DNA from: an uncultured bacterium
GTDB lineage: Bacteria > Actinomycetota > Coriobacteriia > Coriobacteriales > Coriobacteriaceae
Reading direction: 5' to 3'
DNA: 64,000 nucleotides
Assembly: GCA_905215525.1 (NCBI GenBank)
Contig: CAJMQJ010000001.1
Span: 62,001-126,000, forward strand
The notes beneath the pieces are model-generated. The model had not been told where the DNA came from and did not search any database. It was given only the letters and a program-made list of their open reading frames with translations. Within the stretch, counting starts at the first letter, position 1; the number at the start of each line of letters is the position of its first letter. Positions 55,049 to 63,637 of this stretch are shown here, in pieces. Both the position numbers and the translations under genes were made by a program.

Positions 55049-56691
55049 TGACCCGGTTGGATAACTGCTCGGTAACGGGCGGGGCGTGCGGCTCCGATGT
55101 GCCTGCGATTGAGGTGCGGGGCCTGAGCTTTACCTACCCCGGGGCTGAGGCGCCGGTACTCGACGAGCTCGACTGGTCTGTTCCCCAAGGTGCGTTTGCA
55201 CTGCTGGTTGGTGGTACTGGGTCGGGCAAATCGACGCTACTCTCGCTGCTCAAGCCCGAGATCGCTCCGGCGGGCGAGCGCACTGGTGATGCGCGCGTGC
55301 TGGGCGAGAACGTTGCCGACATGGACGTGCGGGCATCGGCGGAGCGCGTGGGCTATGTGTTCCAGGATCCCGAGAACCAGATCGTGTGCGAAACCGTGTG
55401 GCACGAGATGGCGTTTGGCCTGGAAAATCTGGGTATGTCGCGCGACGAGATGCGCCGTCGCGTAGCCGAGACCAGCTATTTCTTTGGGCTGGAGGATTGG
55501 CTCCACCGCGATACCGATACACTTTCGGGCGGACGCAAGCAGCTGCTGTCGTTGGCGGCCGTGCTGGCCTTGCGCCCGCGCGTGCTGCTGCTCGACGAGC
55601 CCACGTCCCAGCTCGATCCTGTTGCCGAGAAAAATTTTCTGCACGCGCTGTTTCGCGTGAACCGCGAGCTGGGTTGCACGGTTGTTGCGGCAACGCACCA
55701 GCCGCGCCCGATGCTCGAATATGCGACGTGTGCGTACCGGATTGAGGACGGTCGCGTGCGCGAGGTGGCGGATATGGCTTCTTTGGGACGCCGAGAATCG
55801 CTGTTTTCCGACGACATGTTGGGGTGGGGTGCCGTCCGATGTGCAAAAAACGGAGTATTCAGCAGGCGTGAGGACAATTTGGGCTCTCTGGAGCCGCCCG
55901 GGGACGTATCGAGCGCGAAAAAAAGTTCGAAATTGGACAAATCGTCCGAATTTGTGGCGCAAACGTCGCTCGAGAACGGCTCGGAAGCCTTCCCGCGCAC
56001 GGATGGGAGCAGAATACTCCAAAAAATGCACGGCGGGTCGGCTACCACCCTGGCAGGGAGCTGGTTTCTCTACGATCGCGCGGGCGGTTGGGTGCTGCGC
56101 GGGCTCGACGTGGCGTTTTCGGCCGGTGCGGTGCATGCGATCGTGGGCGGCAACGGATGCGGTAAGTCGACGATGCTTTCGGTGCTGGCCAAGACTACCA
56201 AGCTGCAACGTGGTCGTATGGTGCGCGGGGCGGCCTCGGCTGCGCTGCTGCCGCAGAACCCCAAGGCCCTGCTGGTTGCCGAGACGGTGCGCGACGAGCT
56301 GATGGAATGGGCTTTGGCCTGCGGGTACGACGAGGCTATGGCGCGGGAGCGCGCGGCGAGTCTGGGGCTCGCGGACTTGGGGGAGCGCCACCCCTATGAC
56401 CTTTCGGGCGGACAGCGTCAGCTGCTTGCGTTGGCAAAGCTGCTGTTGATCGGCCCCGAACTGCTATTGCTCGATGAGCCCACCAAGGGTTTGGACCTGG
56501 CCAGCCGCTGCATTATCGCCCGCGCCCTGCGTGACCATGCGAAGGCTGGCGGCACCGTCATCATGGCCACGCACGATCTGGATTTTGTCGAGCAGGTTGC
56601 CGATGACATTGCCATGATGTTTGACGGTGAGATTGCCTGCATGGAGCCGCCGGCCGACTTCTTTGCCGACAACGTGTTTTATAGGGCGTGA
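55048..56691 (+). CDS. ECF transporter fused double ATPase
   Basis: 547 residues, two ABC ATPases in one chain. N-terminal half: GGTGSGKST, GYVFQDPENQIV, LSGGRKQL, VLLLDEPTSQLD. C-terminal half: GGNGCGKST, LSGGQRQL, LLLLDEPTKGLD. The linker between them (about residues 265-328) contains a palindrome-bounded 191-bp element read in frame, rich in Lys and Ser and unlike the rest. With EcfT and an S component it would import a vitamin. Confidence 0.9.
   Translation: MTRLDNCSVTGGACGSDVPAIEVRGLSFTYPGAEAPVLDELDWSVPQGAFALLVGGTGSGKSTLLSLLKPEIAPAGERTGDARVLGENVADMDVRASAERVGYVFQDPENQIVCETVWHEMAFGLENLGMSRDEMRRRVAETSYFFGLEDWLHRDTDTLSGGRKQLLSLAAVLALRPRVLLLDEPTSQLDPVAEKNFLHALFRVNRELGCTVVAATHQPRPMLEYATCAYRIEDGRVREVADMASLGRRESLFSDDMLGWGAVRCAKNGVFSRREDNLGSLEPPGDVSSAKKSSKLDKSSEFVAQTSLENGSEAFPRTDGSRILQKMHGGSATTLAGSWFLYDRAGGWVLRGLDVAFSAGAVHAIVGGNGCGKSTMLSVLAKTTKLQRGRMVRGAASAALLPQNPKALLVAETVRDELMEWALACGYDEAMARERAASLGLADLGERHPYDLSGGQRQLLALAKLLLIGPELLLLDEPTKGLDLASRCIIARALRDHAKAGGTVIMATHDLDFVEQVADDIAMMFDGEIACMEPPADFFADNVFYRA
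55841..56031. repeat. 191-bp inverted-repeat element inside the ecfA linker
   Basis: The ends GTGCA-N7-GGAGTATTC (55841) and GAATACTCC-N7-TGCAC (to 56031) are inverted repeats with A-runs between. Inside there is an AATTGGAC ... GTCCGAATT hairpin. A6 and A7 runs and lower GC contrast with the flanking gene. It adds 64 codons without breaking the frame. Confidence 0.65.
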
Positions 56692-56715
56692 GCGGGTTCG
56701 CGGGCGAGAACGGTC

Positions 56716-57498
56716 TTACTGCTTGAGCGCCGTGTACTGCTGAAGGAGCGCCATGAGCCCAACGCGGCTGTTGACCTGTGTTTTTCGAAAGATGTTCTCC
56801 AGATGCTTTTTAACGGTGCCGGTGCTGATGGATAGCTCTTCGGCGATGGCCGCATTGTCCATGCCCGATAACACGCAACGACACACATCGATTTCGCGCG
56901 CTGAGACGTCGTAGTCGTGAGCAAATACGATTTCAGACGAACTGCGGTCGGCGCGTACACGCCATTTTGATAGTCGGTTTGTGAGGTGCGGTTCGATGAG
57001 CTCAAGGATTTGAACTTCACGATCGCTAAAGTCGCCTTCTTCTTTCTTGCGATTAAGATTGAGCGATCCCAAAAAGCCCTCGTCATTAAAGAAACTGACG
57101 TTGACGACGTGGCGGCCGCCAAGATAATCCTTCATATAACTGCTGTCGATATCGCCAGGGCTGAGCTGGTCGGACTCGCGCAGCACCGTCGAGCGCGTAA
57201 GATTGCGGTGGGCGACGATCATGTCCTGCTGCCAGTACTTTTCGGTGTAGAGCTCGAGCATCCCAGCGGGGACATCGATGCCAAGAGGGTCAAGAAAGAC
57301 GCGCGTTTTCCATTCTTGCGGGGTGGATACGAGATCCCTGGAAAGGTCGCTCAGGAAAAATGCAGCCGACTCGTAGGGGATGAGAAAACGCAGCTTTTTG
57401 AGGACGGTCGAGCGAAACTCGCGGTCGCTGTCGATGGAATTAATCGAAAGCACGAGATCGTTTAAGCAGAGCCATTCAGAATCGGACAAAAAGCTCAA
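56716..57498 (-). CDS. LuxR-family transcriptional regulator
   Basis: 260 residues. The N-terminal two thirds looks GAF-like (LIPYESAAFFLSDLSRD ... VNVSFFNDEGFLGSLNLNRK). The C-terminal LuxR HTH is at about 195-255 (SAREIDVCRCVLSGMDNAAIAEELSISTGTVKKHLENIFRKTQVNSR). It is divergent from the MFS/amidohydrolase genes and probably senses their substrate. Confidence 0.88.
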   Translation of the reverse strand: MSFLSDSEWLCLNDLVLSINSIDSDREFRSTVLKKLRFLIPYESAAFFLSDLSRDLVSTPQEWKTRVFLDPLGIDVPAGMLELYTEKYWQQDMIVAHRNLTRSTVLRESDQLSPGDIDSSYMKDYLGGRHVVNVSFFNDEGFLGSLNLNRKKEEGDFSDREVQILELIEPHLTNRLSKWRVRADRSSSEIVFAHDYDVSAREIDVCRCVLSGMDNAAIAEELSISTGTVKKHLENIFRKTQVNSRVGLMALLQQYTALKQ

Positions 57499-57699
57499 GA
57501 TGACCTCCGATGAGATTGCGTAGTGGTTTAGCTGGCATTTTAGTTAATTTGCGTAGAGATACTACTCCTTTTTTCGAATGATGATAAGCCGTTAGCCGAA
57601 TGGTTTCGGTGAGGGGCCAATCGCAAAATATGAATACCTAAGAGCCAGGGCCCGGTTCTCCAAGCTGTTTGATTATTCCGACTTATTAAAGGAGTCATC

Positions 57700-58911
57700 A
57701 TGGAAGAGAAGCTTCCTTCATGGCGTTGGGCGATTGTTTCAGTCGTTTGCTTGCTGTGCTTTATGGCTAACTACATGCAGTACCAGGTCTCAGCACTCGC
57801 CGTCGAGGTCATGCCTATGCTCAATATCGATACCGTCGGCTTTTCGATGCTGTTCCTCGTTCCTATGCTTACCGCCGTTTTCTTCTCAATTCCGCTGGGT
57901 GCCCTTGGTGACCGTATCGGTTCTAAGAAAGTTGTCACGGTTTGCACCGCAATTTCGGTTGCCGGCGGTTTTCTCCGTTGCTTTACGCTCGATTCGTTCA
58001 CGATGCAGATGGCATCGATGTTCCTGATTGGCATGGGAATCTCGGCACTCAACGCCAACCTCATCAAGGTGCTCGGCACCTGGTTCCGTGAACAGACTGG
58101 TTTCGCCATGGGCTTGTTCTACGCGGCTTCGTGCGTTGCCATCGTTGTCGCTCAGATCTGTGCTGACTTGTTCGGCAGCGTCTTTAACTCTTATATGGTC
58201 GCTGCTGTCGTCATGACCATCTCCTGGGTTCTTTGGATTGTGCTTGACCGGGATGTTCCCGAGGGGCAATCGCTCCCCGAGCCCGAGCCCGTGCTCGACT
58301 ACCTCAAGGTTGCTATCAAGAGTCCTGGCGTATGGCTAATCTCCGCTGGCGTCGGTTTTGGACTTGCTTCTACCACTGCCTATGCCGGTTTCCTGCCTCA
58401 GGCGCTTCAGCTTGGCAAGGGCATAGACGTCGCCACTGCTGGTTTCATGGCCGCAATTGTTACCGTTGGCAGCTTTTTCGGCTGCATCGTTGGGCCTGCG
58501 TTCTGCGATAAGCTTGGAAAGTTCAAGGGTTTTCTCATCGTCACTACTCTCATCGGTGCCATATCGATGTTCGTGACGTGGTACACCCCGGTCGGCTTCC
58601 TTCTGTGGACGATTTTGGTCATCAATGGCTTCTTTACCGCCATCAACGGCCCGATTATGCAGTCCATGCCTGTTCTCCTTCCCGAGATTGGTGATAAGTA
58701 TGCCGGTTCCGCTGGCGGTATCGTGGGCACCATCTCCCTGCTCATGAGCTATTTCCTGCCCATCGGCATCTCTGCCGTTGCTGGTGCCGACTACACTGTG
58801 AACATGGGTCTCGAGAGCCTCTGCTTCCTGCTTTCCGTAGTTCCGGTTTTCTTCCTGCCCGAGCTCGGCCGCAAGGCCATGCAGGCTGCCGCCGCTAAGG
58901 ATGGTGAGTAG
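57700..58911 (+). CDS. MFS transporter 1
   Basis: 403 residues, about 12 spans. The signature loop GALGDRIGSKKVV lies between spans 2 and 3. ANYMQYQVSALAVEVMP at the start is shared with MFS transporter 2 (60569). A central hydrophilic loop (RDVPEGQSLPEPEPVLDYLK) divides the halves. It probably imports or exports the substrate of the adjacent amidohydrolase. AAAGGAG precedes the ATG. Confidence 0.88.
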   Translation: MEEKLPSWRWAIVSVVCLLCFMANYMQYQVSALAVEVMPMLNIDTVGFSMLFLVPMLTAVFFSIPLGALGDRIGSKKVVTVCTAISVAGGFLRCFTLDSFTMQMASMFLIGMGISALNANLIKVLGTWFREQTGFAMGLFYAASCVAIVVAQICADLFGSVFNSYMVAAVVMTISWVLWIVLDRDVPEGQSLPEPEPVLDYLKVAIKSPGVWLISAGVGFGLASTTAYAGFLPQALQLGKGIDVATAGFMAAIVTVGSFFGCIVGPAFCDKLGKFKGFLIVTTLIGAISMFVTWYTPVGFLLWTILVINGFFTAINGPIMQSMPVLLPEIGDKYAGSAGGIVGTISLLMSYFLPIGISAVAGADYTVNMGLESLCFLLSVVPVFFLPELGRKAMQAAAAKDGE

Positions 58912-58913
58912 CC

Positions 58914-60560
58914 ATGGAGGCGGTAGTTCCCGCTGATATCGTCCTCAAGACGACGGCGTTGTTTACTGCCGAGGAACTTGAGCCTCACGCCGGATGCGTT
59001 GCAGTTCGCGGCAGCGAGATCGTGGCTGTGGGCTCGCCCGACAAGGTGCAGCCGTTTATCGGTCCCGATACTGAGGTCATTGACGCCGGCAACAAACTGG
59101 TCATGCCCGGATTCAACGATTCGCACATGCACTTTGCGCTCGGCTCAATCCAGAAGGATGAAGACTTCTGTTGCGATCTGATGTTTCTGCCGAGCGAGCG
59201 GGCTTGCGTGGATGCTGTTGCCAAATTTGCCGCCGAGCATCCTGACAATCCGTGGATTTACGGTCAGGGTTGGTATTCGCCCGCGTGGGAAAACCCGACT
59301 GACCCTGATTGCCGCAGCCTCGATGCGCTCGATATCGACCGCCCAATCGTGCTCTCGGACTTTTCAATGCACGTGGTGTGGTGCAATACTGCCGCGCTCA
59401 GGGCGGTCGGTATCGACCGCAATACCCCGACGCCTGAAGGTGGCCTTATCCGCCACTTTGACAACGGCGAGCCCAATGGCTTTCTGTCCGAGCCCCAGGC
59501 GACGAACATCTTGCTCGATGTTGTGCTCAACAAACCGGACCTTGATGCGTCGTTGCTCAAGTCGATGCGCAAGTTCAACAAGCTCGGCATCACTTCGATT
59601 GGTGATATGTATCCTTTGGGCGTGACCACGCCCGGCGTGTACGACATCTATGACCGACTGGCGAGCGAGGACCTGAGCACGCTGCGCATCAGCTACTATT
59701 CTGCGCTCGATGCTCCGATGGCAGAGTCGCAGGCGCTGCGTGCGCGTCATCACAGCGAGCGCGTGCGCATGGCGGGTCTCAAGTACATTTTGGACGGCTG
59801 CCCCGAGGCCTACACGGCCTACATGCATGAGCCGTATCTTAACGCCCCCACGGGAAAGGACTTCCGCGGCGAGCCGGCGTGCAACCAGGAGACGCTTGAC
59901 TGTATGGTGCTCGAGGCCAACAAGAATGGTTTCGATGTTCGTATCCATGCTATCGGCGACGCATCGGCCACGATGATTATCGATGCCGTCGAGCGTGCCG
60001 AGGAGGTGTGCGGCAACAAGGGGGCGCGTTTTGCTATCGAGCATACAGATAACCTGAAGCTCGAGGATATTGCTCGCATGAAGCGCCTGGGCATTAATGC
60101 TGCGATTCAGCCGCAGCATCCCATCGGAGGCCTTGGGCAGGGCGTGTACGAGGAGTCTCTTGGCGAAGAGCGCATGAGCCACATGTGGCGCTATAGGGAA
60201 GAGGCCGATGGCGGAATCCACTTAGGGCTTGGTACTGACTGGCCTGCGGTGATGTCAATCGATCCTATCGATACCGTGTATGCTGCGGTGACGCGTAGCG
60301 AGTTTGACGGGCACCCGGCGGAGGGATACTTCCGCGAGAATGCCCTGACGCTCGGCGAGACGCTGCAAGCGCACACGCTCGGCTCAGCATATGTCGAGGG
60401 CTTTGAGCGCCGTTTGGGCAGCCTTGCCGCCGGCAAGCTTGCCGATATCGTCATCCTGTCGGGCAATCCGTTTGAAATGAACCCGATGGCGCTTCGCGAT
60501 CTCGAAGTCGAGACGACGATCTTTAACGGACGCGTCGTCTATCGCAAGGATGAAGCATAG
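58914..60560 (+). CDS. Amidohydrolase, YtcJ-like (Amidohydro_3)
   Basis: 548 residues. The metal-binding HMH in VMPGFNDSHMHFALG, then IYGQGWYSPAWENPT, VRIHAIGDAS, FAIEHTDNL and GLGTDWPAVMSIDP give the PF07969 TIM barrel. AAGKLADIVILSGNPFEM is the C-terminal beta domain. No signal peptide. It may cleave an amide or lactam of a diet or drug compound; the true substrate is unknown. It begins 2 bp after the MFS gene. Confidence 0.88.
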   Translation: MEAVVPADIVLKTTALFTAEELEPHAGCVAVRGSEIVAVGSPDKVQPFIGPDTEVIDAGNKLVMPGFNDSHMHFALGSIQKDEDFCCDLMFLPSERACVDAVAKFAAEHPDNPWIYGQGWYSPAWENPTDPDCRSLDALDIDRPIVLSDFSMHVVWCNTAALRAVGIDRNTPTPEGGLIRHFDNGEPNGFLSEPQATNILLDVVLNKPDLDASLLKSMRKFNKLGITSIGDMYPLGVTTPGVYDIYDRLASEDLSTLRISYYSALDAPMAESQALRARHHSERVRMAGLKYILDGCPEAYTAYMHEPYLNAPTGKDFRGEPACNQETLDCMVLEANKNGFDVRIHAIGDASATMIIDAVERAEEVCGNKGARFAIEHTDNLKLEDIARMKRLGINAAIQPQHPIGGLGQGVYEESLGEERMSHMWRYREEADGGIHLGLGTDWPAVMSIDPIDTVYAAVTRSEFDGHPAEGYFRENALTLGETLQAHTLGSAYVEGFERRLGSLAAGKLADIVILSGNPFEMNPMALRDLEVETTIFNGRVVYRKDEA

Positions 60561-60568
60561 ATAGGGTG

Positions 60569-61765
60569 ATGAACGTGAGCAAAGGGACGGTCGAAAAATA
60601 TGCCCTGCTGTTTGTGGTGTGCGGCATCGTGTTTGCTGCGAACTACGCGCAGTATCAGGTGTCGGGATTGGCACATCTGGTTGTGTCGGACCTGCATCTG
60701 ACCTCGGCCGAGTTTTCAGCCGTCCTGTTTGCCCCGTTTGTTCCTGCCGTTGTATTCGGCATGCCTGTCGGCGTTTGCGCCGATCGATATGGCGTGAAGG
60801 TGCTCGTATTCATCGCATCGGCGATTTCTGCAATTGCAGCGGTTGCTCGCGCGGAGTGCGCATCGTTTGCGACGCTGTTCATGGCGACCATGCTTCTGGG
60901 CGCGGCACCATGCGTCGTGAATGCCATCGTTCTAAAAGTGCTTGGTCCTGCTTTTGGCGGAGAAACCGATAGGGCCATGGGATGGTTCTACGCTGCGGGG
61001 TCGGGCGGAATCGCCTGCTCGCTTGCAACCTCTCCTCTCTTTGCAACGCCCGGACGAGCATATGCCCTTGCTGCCGTTTTATTTGCCGTGTTTGGATTGC
61101 TGTGGCTGCTGGTTGCGCCATCGGCAGATGTTCTGCAGGCTGCAGATGGCCTTGGCGTTCAGGGTGCGGAGCCTGCTTCGTCGTCGGCAAGTGCGTTTGC
61201 GACGGTAATCAAGATGCCGATGGTTTGGCTCGTGGCGATACTGCTTGGAGTCGCCCTTGCATCGGCTACGGCGTACTCGGGCTATCTTGTTTCAGCGCTT
61301 GAGGCTTCAATCGAACCTCAGGTCGCCGGGCTTCTTGCCTCTTTCGTGACGCTTGGGTCGATTGTCGGCAGCGTGGCCGGTCCCTACGCGCGAGCGCAAT
61401 TTGGCGACTATCGCGTGTTTATGGCCATCGCCGCAATGGCGGGGAGTGCCCTTATGTGGGCCGGAGAGGCTTTTGTCTCTCAGCCTTCTGTCGGGCTCAT
61501 GTTTGCGATTGGCGTTTCGACTGCCGTCGCCGGTCCGGTCGTTCAGTCGCTACCCTACATGTTGCCCGAGGTGCGCGAGGGGCTTGCGGGAAGCGCCGGT
61601 GGCGTGGTGAGCACCGTTTCGCTGGGGCTTACGTTTTTGATTCCCGTGGCCCTCTCCTTCTGCATTGGCGAGAGCTATGAAACGCTTCTATTTGGGTGCG
61701 CTGTTTTGTTTGGCGCGACGGCGCTGGCGTCTCCATTCCTGCCGTCTCCCGATTCACTTATGTAA
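60569..61765 (+). CDS. MFS transporter 2
   Basis: 398 residues, about 12 spans. ANYAQYQVSGLAHLVVSDL and GVCADRYGVKVLV match MFS transporter 1, so the two arose by duplication, though they are clearly diverged. Both flank the amidohydrolase, suggesting separate substrate and product transport. The start at 60569 was chosen over a GTG at 60566. Confidence 0.85.
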   Translation: MNVSKGTVEKYALLFVVCGIVFAANYAQYQVSGLAHLVVSDLHLTSAEFSAVLFAPFVPAVVFGMPVGVCADRYGVKVLVFIASAISAIAAVARAECASFATLFMATMLLGAAPCVVNAIVLKVLGPAFGGETDRAMGWFYAAGSGGIACSLATSPLFATPGRAYALAAVLFAVFGLLWLLVAPSADVLQAADGLGVQGAEPASSSASAFATVIKMPMVWLVAILLGVALASATAYSGYLVSALEASIEPQVAGLLASFVTLGSIVGSVAGPYARAQFGDYRVFMAIAAMAGSALMWAGEAFVSQPSVGLMFAIGVSTAVAGPVVQSLPYMLPEVREGLAGSAGGVVSTVSLGLTFLIPVALSFCIGESYETLLFGCAVLFGATALASPFLPSPDSLM

Positions 61766-61819
61766 CACCTGTTTTCGCCCTTTGGGCCTGGCCGACAAGG
61801 GCAAAAGGAGTTGGTCTAC

Positions 61820-62281
61820 TTGACACTAAAAAAGAGTACCGCTGTGACCATTCTCAACGGCATCGTTAATCCTCTATTCATGTGTTCATTTCTGCCTATT
61901 GTTGAGGGAAAGCCTGGCTTAGATTTTCAGGGACTTACTGGTTTCTGGGGGCAGCTTATTCTGGCCATCGGTATTGCACAGTTCGTGGGTTTTTTGCCGC
62001 TCTTTGGCAAAGCAATTGAGACGTGCGTTGAGTTTTTTGGTTTTGATCGGAACACTCCGGGCGCACGGATTTGCGGAACCGTTGTGGGCGCTACTCTGCT
62101 CTTCTGCATTATCGGGCTATTTGAAGTCGCGTTTCAGTCAGGCGTTGGCGTTATCGACGGTGTGCCGTTTTTCTCGCGTTGGGTTCGCCTCGTGGTGGGC
62201 GGATGGGCCTTTGTCGTTGTGGGCGGCTTGCTGTTTGATCCCTTTGTCGCGGCCATTGCCGCTAAAGTTACGGGCGAATAG
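61820..62281 (+). CDS. Small membrane protein of unknown function
   Basis: 153 residues from a TTG at 61820 that lies 9 bp after AAGGAG. Three or four hydrophobic segments (LILAIGIAQFVGFLPLF, GATLLFCIIGLFEVAF, VGGWAFVVVGGLLFDPFVAAI). No family recognised. It is the last gene of the LuxR/MFS block. Confidence 0.65.
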   Translation: MTLKKSTAVTILNGIVNPLFMCSFLPIVEGKPGLDFQGLTGFWGQLILAIGIAQFVGFLPLFGKAIETCVEFFGFDRNTPGARICGTVVGATLLFCIIGLFEVAFQSGVGVIDGVPFFSRWVRLVVGGWAFVVVGGLLFDPFVAAIAAKVTGE

Positions 62282-62402
62282 CGCCAAGACCGGTCGCGTG
62301 GCGAAAGCCTGATCGACTGGCAGCCAAGGCCGGCCGGGGGATTGGTCGGCCCCATTTTGCCCGTGCTACCATAAACGGACATTCGTTTGATGGGGGCTGC
62401 CG

Positions 62403-63101
62403 TTGTCGCGCGTCTTGCAACATATGGAAATCCCGCTGCTGCTGGCGGTTCCTGCGGTGATGGCTGCAGCGTTGCTGGCAGGTATTGAGCAGGCGGCGCT
62501 TGCCATGCTTGTCGTGGTGGCGCTGGTGCTTGCGCTGTTCTTTGCGGGTTACGAGGCGTCGCGCCCGGGCCTGCGCCAGATTATGCCCACGCTGGTGTTG
62601 GCGGCGTTGGCCGCGGCGGGGCGCATCTTGTTTGGCCCCATTCCCGACTTTAAACCGGTGAGCGCCATCGCCATTATCGCGGGGGCGACGCTTGGTCGCC
62701 GCAATGGTTTTATGGTTGGCGCGTTGGCAGCGCTGACCAGCAATTTCTTTTTTGGGCAGGGCATGTGGACGCCGTGGCAGATGTATGCCTGGGGTCTGGT
62801 GGGCTATATCGGTGGCGCACTGGCGCATGCGGGCGCGTTTGACCGCGCCGATGGAACCGTGCGAATGCCGGCACTGTTGGCGTATGGCTTTGCGTCGGGC
62901 TTGCTGTATGGCGTCGTGATCAACGCGTATGACATCATTGGTTTTGTACAGCCGCTTACTTGGGCGGGTGCCGTGGCGCGTCTTGCCACGGCAGTGCCGT
63001 TCGATATTACGCACGGCCTTGCGACCTGCGTGTTTTTGGCCGCCTTGTACAAGCCTTGGTGCCGTCGCATTAACCGTGTCGTCGTGAAATACGGGCTGTA
63101 G
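62403..63101 (+). CDS. ECF transporter S component
   Basis: 232 residues. Six or seven spans, with LAALAAAGRILFGPIPDFKPVSAIAIIAGATLGRRNGFMVGALAALTSNFFFGQGMWTPWQMYAWGLVGYIGG typical of S components of the CblT-like group. It would bind the vitamin and use the EcfT/EcfA pair. The start is uncertain: TTG 62403 or ATG 62424. Confidence 0.8.
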   Translation: MSRVLQHMEIPLLLAVPAVMAAALLAGIEQAALAMLVVVALVLALFFAGYEASRPGLRQIMPTLVLAALAAAGRILFGPIPDFKPVSAIAIIAGATLGRRNGFMVGALAALTSNFFFGQGMWTPWQMYAWGLVGYIGGALAHAGAFDRADGTVRMPALLAYGFASGLLYGVVINAYDIIGFVQPLTWAGAVARLATAVPFDITHGLATCVFLAALYKPWCRRINRVVVKYGL

Positions 63102-63140
63102 GGCTGGTTGCGCCGGGGCGGGAATCAATACTGCCGAAGT

Positions 63141-63308
63141 GCCATTCCAAAACTATGCCGGTTTACGGGGCTAGATTGGCGCGGGCCGACTATACCAGCA
63201 TTTTTCGAAATAGGGCACACCGTCTACCTGCGGTTTTATTATCTCGGAATTGCATATGGTTGGGGGTTCGCGATTCAGCCCCGTAAACCGGCATAGTTTT
63301 GGAATGGC
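63141..63308. repeat. 168-bp element with perfect 32-bp terminal inverted repeats
   Basis: GCCATTCCAAAACTATGCCG at the left (63141-63172) and its exact complement (63277-63308) bound a 104-bp interior with CTACCTGCGGTTTT. MITE-like; no coding frame. Confidence 0.85.
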
Positions 63309-63403
63309 CGGCTGATATGACGGGCATCGTGGCCCTCAGAGATCCAAATTGATCCATTTTCTTCCGTCCCCAGATGTCCCCAGGGAATCAGTTGACGGCG
63401 CTT
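63309..63403. repeat. Short spacer with first copy of a direct repeat
   Basis: TGATCCATTTTCTTCCGTCC (about 63350) recurs in altered form near 63600 (TGATTCGTTTTCCTCCGTCC), flanking the next palindromic element on both sides. Both are followed by CCAG and an AGGG.ATCAG motif. Confidence 0.5.
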
Positions 63404-63563
63404 GCCACGAAACTGGCCCATCTACTACGTTTAGCTTGATACTCCCGACCATGACCGCGTTTTATGAAAAACCGCAGGCTTTCTACCTGCGGTTTTCTTT
63501 TTGCGTTGTTCGCTGTGGTTGAGGGTGGTGGCTTAAACGTAGTAGATGGGCGTGTTTCGTGGC
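63404..63563. repeat. 160-bp element with 30-bp terminal inverted repeats
   Basis: GCCACGAAAC ... CCCATCTACTACGTTTA (63404-63433) and its complement (63534-63563) differ at two positions. An internal ACCGCAGG-CTTTCTA-CCTGCGGT hairpin with T-run (63471-63500) looks like a terminator. CTACCTGCGGTTTT is shared with the element at 63141. Confidence 0.8.
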
Positions 63564-63637
63564 GGATGGGTCACGTGGATACTCCCACGAGGCCCAAAAT
63601 GATTCGTTTTCCTCCGTCCCCAGGGGATCAGCTGGGG

